Assembly (NCBI GenBank): GCA_045599325.1
Contig: JAZRVT010000027.1
Location: 1 to 56,153 of the forward strand
DNA from: Cacconaster sp045599325
GTDB lineage: Bacteria; Bacteroidota; Bacteroidia; Bacteroidales; UBA932
Length of the DNA stretch: 56,153 bases
Reading direction: 5' to 3'
Shown here: positions 47,929 to 56,153 of the stretch, piece after piece
How positions within the stretch are numbered: the stretch's first letter is position 1
Layout: each line of letters starts with the position of its first letter
Position numbers and translations under genes: made by a program
The notes under the pieces: model-generated
What the model was told of the DNA's origin: nothing
Database searches by the model: none
Seen by the model: only the letters and a program-made list of their open reading frames with translations

Positions 47929-48351
47929 TTATTGTAACTCTGCATATACTTCCTGCAGGTCGGAGAAAGTGACGGAGCTCCCGAGGTATTCGAGTATGTC
48001 TTCAGTTTCGAGAGAGGTCTCCTCCATAATATATGCGTCGTTGGTGTATTCTTCTTCAAGGCTGGCAGTCTGCTCCTCAGGTGCGGAAGATTTGACAGTG
48101 CCGGTGAGCGAAAGTACGCCATAGCCGATGCCGAAGATGACAGCGAACATCGCTGCGAGTGCCAGGGCGGGCTTCACGCTCTGCATCACCAGCCTGAATC
48201 CGCTCTTCGGAGCCTCTTCCGCTGCAATGCGTTCGTGCACTCTGTCAGCCAGACCTTCCATATACCCTTCGGGCATTCTGAAAGGGTTGGCCTTCAGTTC
48301 ATCGTAACCGGTTGTGTCATTTGCTTTTCTCATACGGCTATTAGACTGCAT
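47929..48351 (-). CDS. Putative anti-sigma factor (single-pass membrane protein)
   Basis: About 140 residues. N-terminal cytoplasmic part (MRKANDTTGYDELKANPFRMPEGYMEGLADRVHERI), one transmembrane helix (PALALAAMFAVIFGIGYGVLSL), then an acidic periplasmic tail (SLEEEYTNDAYIMEETSLETEDILEYLG). It lies 15 bases after the ECF sigma gene and before the Spy-like gene, the usual place for the cognate anti-sigma. There is no obvious zinc anti-sigma motif. Start choice between 48351 and 48333 is uncertain; both are ATG and the frame is open much further upstream inside the sigma gene. Confidence 0.65.
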   Translation of the reverse strand: MQSNSRMRKANDTTGYDELKANPFRMPEGYMEGLADRVHERIAAEEAPKSGFRLVMQSVKPALALAAMFAVIFGIGYGVLSLTGTVKSSAPEEQTASLEEEYTNDAYIMEETSLETEDILEYLGSSVTFSDLQEVYAELQ

Positions 48352-48365
48352 TGATTTCAAAAAGT

Positions 48366-48905
48366 TTAAAAATGAATGTCTACTTCTTCTTTCACTGCTT
48401 TCCTCACCTTTTCGCTTGCGTGGTGGAAGGATGCCTTGAGGGCTCCGACGGAGGTGCCGGTTATCTCGGATATCTCCTCGTAGGGCATTTCTTCGAAATA
48501 GCGGAGGTTGAACACGGCCCGCTGCTTCGGCGGCAGTGATGCGATGGCCTTCTGGAGGCTGGCCTGTGCCTTTGTGCCGTCGAAATAAGGGTCGGAAAGC
48601 AGATTGTCTGCTGCTTCGGTTCCTGTGAACAGGTTCCTTATCTGCTGCTTCTTCAGGAATGTGATGCATTCGTTGGTGGCGATCCTGTAGAGCCAGGTGT
48701 AGAGTCCGGATTCGCCTCGGAATGTCTCAAGCGCATTCCATACCCTGATAAGAGTGTTCTGAAGGCAGTCGTCGGCATCGTCGTGGTATGTGACCATACG
48801 ACGGATGTGCCAGTACAGCCTTTCGCTGTACCGGCACATTATCATATTGAACGCCTTTTCGCGTTCACCTTCTCTGTTGAGTCTGATTATATCGCTGTCT
48901 TCCAT
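48366..48905 (-). CDS. ECF-type RNA polymerase sigma factor
   Basis: A 179-residue group 4 sigma factor. Region 2 at about residues 15-85 (CRYSERLYWHIRRMVTYHDDADDCLQNTLIRVWNALETFRGESGLYTWLYRIATNECITFLKKQ) and region 4 at about 115-170 (ASLPPKQRAVFNLRYFEEMPYEEISEITGTSVGALKASFHHASEKVRKAV). The ATG at 48905 shares bases with the transketolase TGA (TGATG), so its translation is coupled to the transketolase message; a TTG precedes it. With the anti-sigma and Spy-like genes it forms an envelope-stress-type module. Confidence 0.93.
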   Translation of the reverse strand: MEDSDIIRLNREGEREKAFNMIMCRYSERLYWHIRRMVTYHDDADDCLQNTLIRVWNALETFRGESGLYTWLYRIATNECITFLKKQQIRNLFTGTEAADNLLSDPYFDGTKAQASLQKAIASLPPKQRAVFNLRYFEEMPYEEISEITGTSVGALKASFHHASEKVRKAVKEEVDIHF

Positions 48906-49846
48906 CAAAAGGAAAGAGCGGCCGATACGATGTGTTCAGCGTCGAGTCCGTAGGCTTTCATCAGTTCGGCAGGCTTTCCGCTCTGTCCGAAGACGTCGTT
49001 GATGGCCACGTGGCGCATAGGGGTCGGGCACTCTTCGGCGAGCACACCTGCAACAAGCTCGCCAAGACCGCCTGCGATGAGGTGTTCTTCAGCTACGACA
49101 ACCTTTCCGGTCTTGCGTGCGGAAGCGATGACAGCCTCTCTGTCAAGCGGCTTGATGGTGTGGATGTTGATGACTTCGGCGCTTATGCCTTTCTCTTCCA
49201 GCATCCTGCAGGCCTGGAGGGCCTCCCATACGAGATGGCCGGTGGCGATGATGGTGACATCGCTGCCCTCTTCGAGAATCTGTGCCTTGCCGATCACGAA
49301 CTCCTGGTCCTCAGGAGTGAAGTTAGGGACTGAAGGCCTGCCGAAGCGGAGATATACAGGACCGTCCCACGCGGCTGCGGCGAGGGTAGCGGCCTTGGTC
49401 TGATTATAGTCGCAAGGGCAGAGCACGGTCATCCCCGGCATCATCCTCATCATACCTATGTCCTCGAGCGTCTGGTGGGTTGCACCGTCCTCGCCGAGTG
49501 TGATGCCGGCGTGTGATGCCGCTATCTTGACATTGGTCTTGGAGTAGCAGACGGACTGGCGCACCTGGTCGAGCACGCGCGCTGAGGCGAAGTTGGCGAA
49601 GGTTCCTGCGAACGGGATGAAGCCGTCGATGGCGAGGCCAGCGGCCATACCTATCATATTGGCCTCCGCGATGCCGCACTGGAAGAATCTGTCAGGATTC
49701 TCAGCTGCGAAGGTGTCCATCTTGAGAGAGCCTTTGAGGTCTGCCGTGAGGGCGACAACCTTGGGGTTGGTGCGTCCGAGTTCAGTGAGGCCCGCTCCGA
49801 AGCCTGAACGGGTGTCTTTCTTTCCGGTGTCGATGTATTCCTTCAT
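48905..49846 (-). CDS. Transketolase, C-terminal subunit
   Basis: A 313-residue half transketolase (Pyr plus C-terminal domains). Seen: KKDTRSGFGAGLTELGRTNPKVVALTADL, CGIAEANMIGMAAGLA (conserved Glu for TPP activation in EAN), GITLGEDGATHQTLEDIGMMRMMPGM and a C-terminal LIAGGLGELVAG. The start at 49846 (MKEYIDTG) lies one base after the stop of the N-terminal subunit gene; an earlier ATG lies inside it. Split transketolase supplies pentose phosphates in many anaerobes. Confidence 0.95.
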   Translation of the reverse strand: MKEYIDTGKKDTRSGFGAGLTELGRTNPKVVALTADLKGSLKMDTFAAENPDRFFQCGIAEANMIGMAAGLAIDGFIPFAGTFANFASARVLDQVRQSVCYSKTNVKIAASHAGITLGEDGATHQTLEDIGMMRMMPGMTVLCPCDYNQTKAATLAAAAWDGPVYLRFGRPSVPNFTPEDQEFVIGKAQILEEGSDVTIIATGHLVWEALQACRMLEEKGISAEVINIHTIKPLDREAVIASARKTGKVVVAEEHLIAGGLGELVAGVLAEECPTPMRHVAINDVFGQSGKPAELMKAYGLDAEHIVSAALSF

Positions 49847-49847
49847 A

Positions 49848-50696
49848 TTAAAAGTCTCCCATAGTTTCTTCGAGCTGGAGCAAAGCGAGGACACACTGTT
49901 CCTCTGAAGGAGCCTTGCCGTGCCACTTGTTGGTGCCGGCCATGAAATCGACTCCGTGGCCCATCTCCGTGTTGAACATTATCATTATAGGTTTGCCCAT
50001 TCCGCGGTAAGCCTCAGCATCTGCGAAAGCTTTTGCGATGGACTTGAAACTGTGTCCGTCAGCCTTGATGACCTCCCAGCCGAAGGCTTTCCAGCGCAGG
50101 TCAAGGTCGGTTTCGCTCTGTACGTCCTCGATGGTGCCGTCAATCTGCTGGTGGTTCCAGTCTGTCATAGCGACAAGGTTGTCGAGCTTGTAGTGGTGGG
50201 CAGCAGCGGCTGCCTCCCAAACCTGGCCCTCCTGGCTCTCACCGTCGCCTATCAGGACATAGACAGTGCTGCCGTCGCCAGCAAGGCGCTTGCCAAGGGC
50301 TGCGCCGACTGCCACTGAGATGCCCTGTCCGAGGGATCCTGCAGCCTGGTGCACTCCCGGAAGCCCCGCCTCGATGCAAGGGTGTCCCTGAAGTCTTGTT
50401 CCGAAGAATCTGAAGGTGTTGAGCTCTTCCACAGGGAAGAAGCCCCTGCGTGCGAGGACACTGTATAGCACCGGCGACATATGGCCTGCTGAAAGGAAAA
50501 ACATATCGGTCCCCTGGCCTGAACGGGTCCAGTTCTCAGGGGTCACGTTCATCTCCTTGAAGTAGAGATATGTGAGGATGTCGGTGCTGCTCATAGAGCC
50601 GCCCGGGTGGCCGCAGGCCGCCCTTGTGACCATCCTCACGATGTCCCTTCGTACCTGCGAAGCAATCTGCTCCATTGAATACTCGTTAGTCATCAT
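49848..50696 (-). CDS. Transketolase, N-terminal subunit
   Basis: A 282-residue TPP-binding half of transketolase. Seen: AACGHPGGSMSSTDILTYLYFKEM, TDMFFLSAGHMSPVLYSVL, GHPCIEAGLPGVHQAAGSLGQGISVAVGAALG, and the TPP motif GDGESQEGQVWEA with downstream DWNHQQIDGT. The start was set at the first of two adjacent ATGs (50696, 50693), behind a good promoter; the 18-codon upstream extension overlaps that promoter. First gene of the transketolase-sigma run. Confidence 0.95.
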   Translation of the reverse strand: MMTNEYSMEQIASQVRRDIVRMVTRAACGHPGGSMSSTDILTYLYFKEMNVTPENWTRSGQGTDMFFLSAGHMSPVLYSVLARRGFFPVEELNTFRFFGTRLQGHPCIEAGLPGVHQAAGSLGQGISVAVGAALGKRLAGDGSTVYVLIGDGESQEGQVWEAAAAAHHYKLDNLVAMTDWNHQQIDGTIEDVQSETDLDLRWKAFGWEVIKADGHSFKSIAKAFADAEAYRGMGKPIMIMFNTEMGHGVDFMAGTNKWHGKAPSEEQCVLALLQLEETMGDF

Positions 50697-50716
50697 TAGT
50701 CTGGATGTTTGTCTTA

Positions 50717-50747
50717 CAAAGATAACAAATGGTTGCGTTATATCAAA
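50717..50747 (-). promoter_or_regulatory. Promoter of the transketolase-ECF operon
   Basis: On the minus strand TTTG (50747-50744), a 19-base spacer and TATCTTTG (50724-50717): full consensus match, 20 bases upstream of the ATG at 50696. Confidence 0.75.
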
Positions 50748-50767
50748 CAACCGTGCGGGGCTGAATG

Positions 50768-51646
50768 CTACTGCTCGGTGTCCAGCGGGTGCTTTGCCTT
50801 CTCGAAGAATTCGGCCTGCAGTGCAGGTCCGACATTGTCTTTCTTGACGGCCTTTATCTTCTCGGCCAGGAACTTCGCTGACTCAAGGTTGGAGTATTCG
50901 CCGAGCTCGATGCAGGACTGGGAAGGCTCGCCTGCAAAATGGTTGGGGTAATCGGCATACCAGAAGATGGACGGACGGAGCTTCTCCAGAGGAAGGCGGT
51001 TGAGGGCCTTTCCGTTCTGGGTTGAGGCCTGGTCCAGCTTTACAAGGTCCGGACGGGCAGCCATCAGTTCTGAGGTCTCGCCCTCGCCGGCGTGCTCGCC
51101 GCTGTAGGTCTTGATCATCTTGGCCAGTTGCGCCTTCACCTCGGGCTTGTCTCCGAAGAGCGTTTCATATACGATATAGTCGCGGTCAGAATTCAGCTGG
51201 CTCTGGCAGAAGAGGTTCACGAGTGCGTTGTTGCCTCCGTGCTGGCTGAAGAGGATAATCTTCTTGCAGCCGTTCCGCGCAACCTCGGCGCAGGTCTCCT
51301 CAAGCAGCTTCAGGCACAGCTCCGTGGAGTAGGCCACTGTCCCGGGCTGATGGCGCGCTTCGTTGATCTGTCCGGCATAGAAGGTGGGGAATACGATTGC
51401 ATATTCCATTTCGGCCGCCATCTTCGCAAGGTAGTCCGCAAGGATGCAGTCGGTTGCCAGAGGCAGATGCGGTCCGTGCTTCTCCAGCACGCCCATAGGG
51501 ATGATGCAGACTCCTTCAGCTTTCTCCACGGCTTTTGCGAAATCGGGGCCTGTGAGTTCGGTCCAGAGGACTGAGAGGTTTTCATTTTGTGCTTTGCAGC
51601 AGAAGCAGCCGAGGACAAGGGCTGCAATAAGAATGGCTTTTTTCAT
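50768..51646 (-). CDS. Creatininase-family amidohydrolase, exported
   Basis: A 292-residue metal-dependent hydrolase of the creatininase fold. The start at 51646 gives a short signal (MKKAILIAALVLGCFCCKAQ), so it is exported and may be a lipoprotein, unlike the cytoplasmic creatininases. Metal site residues: Glu55 and His57 in EKHGPHLP, Asp66 in LPLATD, the SQHGGNN block, and EHAGEGETS with the last His/Glu. The family includes creatinine amidohydrolase and other cyclic or linear amidases; the substrate is unknown. The 40-codon upstream extension covers the lepA promoter and was rejected. Confidence 0.8.
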   Translation of the reverse strand: MKKAILIAALVLGCFCCKAQNENLSVLWTELTGPDFAKAVEKAEGVCIIPMGVLEKHGPHLPLATDCILADYLAKMAAEMEYAIVFPTFYAGQINEARHQPGTVAYSTELCLKLLEETCAEVARNGCKKIILFSQHGGNNALVNLFCQSQLNSDRDYIVYETLFGDKPEVKAQLAKMIKTYSGEHAGEGETSELMAARPDLVKLDQASTQNGKALNRLPLEKLRPSIFWYADYPNHFAGEPSQSCIELGEYSNLESAKFLAEKIKAVKKDNVGPALQAEFFEKAKHPLDTEQ

Positions 51647-51665
51647 AGGATGAAGTATTTGTACA

Positions 51666-51673
51666 TAAAGGTA
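51666..51673 (-). promoter_or_regulatory. -7 element of the creatininase gene
   Basis: TACCTTTA on the minus strand (one mismatch), 19 bases upstream of the ATG, divergent from the lepA promoter. Confidence 0.35.
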
Positions 51674-51697
51674 GTGAGAAAACCGGAAAATCATTCG

Positions 51698-51705
51698 TAT
51701 TTTTG
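51698..51705 (+). promoter_or_regulatory. -7 element of the lepA promoter
   Basis: TATTTTTG, exact match, ends 5 bases before the lepA ATG at 51711, implying a leaderless or near-leaderless transcript. Confidence 0.55.
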
Positions 51706-51710
51706 CGTTT

Positions 51711-53494
<1,784 letters not shown>

Positions 53495-53498
<4 letters not shown>

Positions 53499-54106
53499 AA
53501 GTCAATGAGTGCGGAGGTCACTCTCCTGTAGTCCTCAAAATCTTCCAGACGCTCTTTCCAGTCCTCTCCGGTAATGCTGTCGAAGAGGTCCGGGATATCC
53601 TTCTCTGTGAGGTACTGTCCTGTTGTCCTGTCCTTGACCTTGAAGATGAAGTCGCAGAGGGAGCCGTCCTCATAGAAGTAGTAGCGGTATTCCAGGAGTA
53701 TCTCTCTTTCGGCGAAGACATTCTCCTCTGTCTTGAAGAGGAACATCGGGCGGGCTTCGTCGTCATAGAGATATTCCGTCAGGATCTTCCTGCCGGCGCA
53801 GTCGACGAGGTTGGTCTTTGCGCGGACGAAGTATGGCGCTGCCCTGTATTCTCCGCACTCATCGTCGAAATCACCGTAATGGAAGATGTCCACATCCCAG
53901 TACTGAAGTCCTGTGCCGGGGAAGCAGTGCTGGACCTTGGTGCGGATGACGCTCTGTGCGCGCGGTTCGTCCTTCGGGGCGGAAGACTGGAGCGCGGCCG
54001 CATAGGCGGCGCGGATCTGCTTTGTGCGGGCGGCCTTGCTGTTCTGGGCGGCGGCAGTCGTGCAGATGAGGATTATTGCAGTGAAAAGAAGGAATGATTT
54101 TTTCAT
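53495..54106 (-). CDS. Exported protein of unknown function
   Basis: A 203-residue protein with signal MKKSFLLFTAIILICTTAAAQ. Mature part is mainly beta-rich, with charged aromatic strands such as GLQYWDVDIFHYGDFDDECGEYRAAPYFVRAKTNLVD and EREILLEYRYYFYEDGSLCDFIFKVKDRTTGQYL. Three cysteines could form a disulfide. No family recognised. The gene has a TATCTTTG element at 54129-54122 and converges on lepA with a 4-base overlap. Confidence 0.7.
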
Positions 54107-54146
54107 AGGTGTATTTTTCTACAAAGATAGAAATTTTTCAAAAAAT

Positions 54147-54169
54147 AGTACCTTGCGATACAAAGTACT
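54147..54169. promoter_or_regulatory. Operator-like dyad AGTACCTTG-N5-CAAAGTACT
   Basis: Two 9-base half-sites in inverted orientation with one mismatch, separated by CGATA, in the gap between the exported unknown and the ABC genes. The -7 element TATCTTTG (54182-54189) follows 12 bases later on the plus strand. The arrangement is that of a repressor site just upstream of a promoter; no regulator gene is in the gap or window end. Confidence 0.55.
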
Positions 54170-54266
54170 AAAATTTTTATATATCTTTGCAGAGTCAAAT
54201 AATGCAAGAGGATTTACTTTTATCGCTAAAAATGATAAATATTTATTGACAAACAATAATTATTTA

Positions 54267-54274
54267 TAAATTTG
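54267..54274 (+). promoter_or_regulatory. -7 element of the ABC transporter promoter
   Basis: TAAATTTG, 22 bases before the ATG at 54297, with TTG at 54246-54248 (spacing 18). With the element at 54182 this gives two possible start points for the ABC operon. Confidence 0.55.
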
Positions 54275-54296
54275 CAGAAAATAATAAGACCAGAAG

Positions 54297-54962
54297 ATGA
54301 TTATCGACTTACGCGATGTTAACAAGACTTATGACAACGGGCAGCCTCTGCACGTGCTGAAGGGCATTAACCTTCAGGTGGAAAAAGGTGAATTCGTATC
54401 GATAATGGGGGCTTCGGGTTCCGGCAAGTCAACCCTGCTCAACATCCTCGGCATCCTTGACAGCTATGACAGCGGCGAGTACCGTCTCGCCGGCAATCTG
54501 ATAAAAGACCTGAGCGAGAGAGAGGCGGCTTCATACCGCAACAGTATGATAGGTTTTGTTTTTCAGTCATTCAATCTCATAGGTTTCAAGACGGCTGTTG
54601 AGAACATTGAGCTGCCTCTCTTCTATCAGGGTGTTTCACGCCGCCGGCGCCACGAACTGGCGATGGAGTATCTGGACTATATGGGTCTGGCCGAATGGGC
54701 CTCGCATTACCCTAACGAGATGTCCGGAGGACAGAAGCAAAGGGTTGCCATCGCGCGTGCCCTTATCACAAAACCGCGTATCATCCTTGCCGATGAGCCT
54801 ACGGGAGCCTTGGATTCAAAGACTTCCGCAGAGGTAATGCAGCTTCTCAAGCAGTTGAACAGGGAAGAGAAGGTCACGATGATAATTGTGACCCACGACC
54901 CTAATGTCGCTGCACAGACTGACCGAACAATATATATCAAAGACGGAGTTATCGGGCAATGA
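54297..54962 (+). CDS. MacB-type ABC transporter ATP-binding protein
   Basis: A 221-residue ATPase of the MacB/LolD group that powers non-canonical (mechanotransmission) exporters. Seen: Walker A GASGSGKSTLLNILG, Q-loop FVFQSFNLIGFKTAVENIELPLFY, signature MSGGQKQRVAIARAL, Walker B RIILADEPTGALDSKT and VTHDPNVAAQ. Its stop overlaps the start of a permease gene (ATGA), so the two form a transporter. Substrates of such systems (peptides, antibiotics, lipoproteins) cannot be inferred. Confidence 0.9.
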   Translation: MIIDLRDVNKTYDNGQPLHVLKGINLQVEKGEFVSIMGASGSGKSTLLNILGILDSYDSGEYRLAGNLIKDLSEREAASYRNSMIGFVFQSFNLIGFKTAVENIELPLFYQGVSRRRRHELAMEYLDYMGLAEWASHYPNEMSGGQKQRVAIARALITKPRIILADEPTGALDSKTSAEVMQLLKQLNREEKVTMIIVTHDPNVAAQTDRTIYIKDGVIGQ

Positions 54963-56153
54963 GGGATCTCTTTGTAGAAATATGGGAATCAGTGAAGCGC
55001 AACAAGCTGCGTACGAGCCTTACCGGCTTTGCCGTAGCCTGGGGTATCTTTATGATCATAGTTCTGCTCGGAGCCGGAAACGGTCTGATGAACGCCTTCC
55101 TGAGAGACAGTGAAGACGTCATAACTAATGTAATGACGATTTATGGCGGCGAGACCTCGAAGCCTTACGCCGGATACAAAGAAGGGCGACATATCAATTT
55201 GATGAAAAAGGATATGGAGCTGACTGCCGGACCGTTGTTCAAAGACCACATCGATAATGTGCTGGCGCGTCTGACCAGGAGCGGATTCAATATGGTTTAC
55301 GGCAAGAAGTCCTTCTCCGTCAATCTTACAGGCTGCTATCCTCTGCAACAGCAGCAGGCCGGATTCAAGATTCTTGCCGGACGTTTCATCAACCAGAAGG
55401 ATATTGACGAAATGCGGAAGGTCGTGGTGATCACCGACGACCAGGCAAGGAATTACCTCAGGGGTAGCACTAATTATAAGTCATTGATAGGCAGGCGTGT
55501 CAGCATAAATGATTTTTCATACGTGATAGTCGGCGTCAGGGAGGGCTTTGAGAATGAGGGAGATATGGCTGTGTACCTGCCGTTCACAACTATGGTGACG
55601 CAGTTCAATACAGGAGAATGGCTGGATGTGCTGTCATTCACTTTCCACGGACTGGAGACCGAGGAAGAGAACACGGCTTTCGAGAAATATTACAAGTCTG
55701 TGATTGCGGGGGCTCACCAGGCCGCTCCGGATGATGAAAGCGTGGTGTGGATAAGCAACCGTTTCACTCAGAACATGCAGGTGAACAAGGCTACCGGAAT
55801 GCTCAATACGGCATTGTGGATAGTCGGCCTGTTCACCCTCCTGAGCGGAATTGTGGGAGTATCCAACATTATGCTCATCACGGTCAAGGAGCGTACCCAC
55901 GAGTTCGGAATCCGCAAGGCTATCGGGGCCAGACCTATGGAGATTACCAAATTGATAGTCTCCGAGAGCATTGTCATCACGGCTGTATTCGGCTACATAG
56001 GGATGTTCCTGGGAATGGTGGCCTGTGAGATTCTGGACAAGACAGTGGGCAGTGCTTCCGTGGATATAATGGGAATGTCGATGAAAGTGTTGTCAAACCC
56101 TACTGTCGGACTTGACGTAGCGATAGAAGCGACATTGGTATTGATAATTGCCG
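54959..56153 (+). CDS. MacB/FtsX-type ABC permease (incomplete at window end)
   Basis: The first 398 residues are visible; the protein runs off the right edge. Layout: a transmembrane helix near the N-terminus (about residues 20-43, FAVAWGIFMIIVLLGAGNGL), a large periplasmic MacB-PCD-like domain (about 45-270), then the FtsX core with helices starting ALWIVGLFTLLSGIVGVSNIMLITV, the coupling region KERTHEFGIRKAIGARPMEI, and further helices (IVITAVFGYIGMFLGMVAC). The start ATG is in the ATGA overlap with the ATPase gene. Part of a tripartite or MacB-like exporter. Confidence 0.88.
   Translation, partial: MRDLFVEIWESVKRNKLRTSLTGFAVAWGIFMIIVLLGAGNGLMNAFLRDSEDVITNVMTIYGGETSKPYAGYKEGRHINLMKKDMELTAGPLFKDHIDNVLARLTRSGFNMVYGKKSFSVNLTGCYPLQQQQAGFKILAGRFINQKDIDEMRKVVVITDDQARNYLRGSTNYKSLIGRRVSINDFSYVIVGVREGFENEGDMAVYLPFTTMVTQFNTGEWLDVLSFTFHGLETEEENTAFEKYYKSVIAGAHQAAPDDESVVWISNRFTQNMQVNKATGMLNTALWIVGLFTLLSGIVGVSNIMLITVKERTHEFGIRKAIGARPMEITKLIVSESIVITAVFGYIGMFLGMVACEILDKTVGSASVDIMGMSMKVLSNPTVGLDVAIEATLVLIIA

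Noticed and set aside
54202..54249. 15-codon frame between the dyad and the ABC ATPase as a leader peptide or regulator relic
   Set aside because: Too short and without recognisable features; mentioned only as context for the dyad.

Overview
The window looks like a chromosomal, largely housekeeping stretch of a Bacteroidales bacterium with moderate GC content. Evidence: many genes are preceded by the Bacteroidetes promoter -7 element TAnnTTTG, often with TTTG about 19-21 bases upstream, and Shine-Dalgarno sequences are rare. The gene set is also typical of the group: S46 dipeptidyl peptidase, NamZ/DUF1343 protein, C69 dipeptidase, single-chain glycyl-tRNA synthetase, Bacteroidetes-type fumarate reductase/succinate dehydrogenase, LptC lipoprotein, and an EF-G paralogue. 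Genus cannot be fixed from sequence alone. No prophage, CRISPR array or insertion sequence was seen.

Layout. 0-11.2 kb: minus-strand envelope and DNA-repair run (lipoprotein fragment, PpiD-like isomerase, lptC, TPR protein, outer-membrane barrel, mfd, Ntn hydrolase, ruvB). 11.2-11.5 kb: AT-rich intergenic region with eight copies of TTNTCAACA, a candidate replication origin. 11.5-22 kb: sdhB-sdhA without a cytochrome subunit, a GH20 hexosaminidase, an alpha/beta hydrolase overlapping hflX tail to tail, a P1 peptidase, tonB and mdh. 21.8-26.3 kb: ybeY, mnmG (carrying a perfect parS-like palindrome), a small TIGR04076-like protein and an acyl-CoA synthetase. 26.3-27.2 kb: two divergent tRNA genes (Pro, Ser) followed by a gene-free, strongly structured repeat region with a cruciform-like element, 45-bp tandem repeats and a MITE-like element. 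27.2-32.3 kb: tight minus operon sufS-sufE-DUF59-folK-glyS-C69 dipeptidase. 32.4-40.8 kb: ruvA, gcvH, ychF, a double SGNH lipoprotein, aspS, an S46 peptidase and mrp. 40.9-47.3 kb: a glycerate kinase-RNase HII fusion, namZ-like, an EF-G paralogue, lolD-like and trmN6. 47.3-51.6 kb: minus run of split transketolase, ECF sigma factor, anti-sigma and Spy-like protein, plus a creatininase-family protein. 51.7 kb to end: lepA, a secreted unknown, and a MacB-type ABC pair with an operator-like dyad upstream.

Functionally the window combines translation (glyS, aspS, lepA, EF-G paralogue, mnmG, ybeY, trmN6, hflX), recombination and repair (ruvA, ruvB, mfd, RNase HII), Fe-S assembly (sufS, sufE, DUF59, mrp), central carbon metabolism (mdh, sdhAB, transketolase, glycerate kinase, gcvH), and envelope and peptide processing. 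The most interesting signals are the glycerate kinase-RNase HII fusion, the candidate oriC plus parS-like site, the GTPase-motif-deviant EF-G, and the structured repeat region next to tRNA-Ser.
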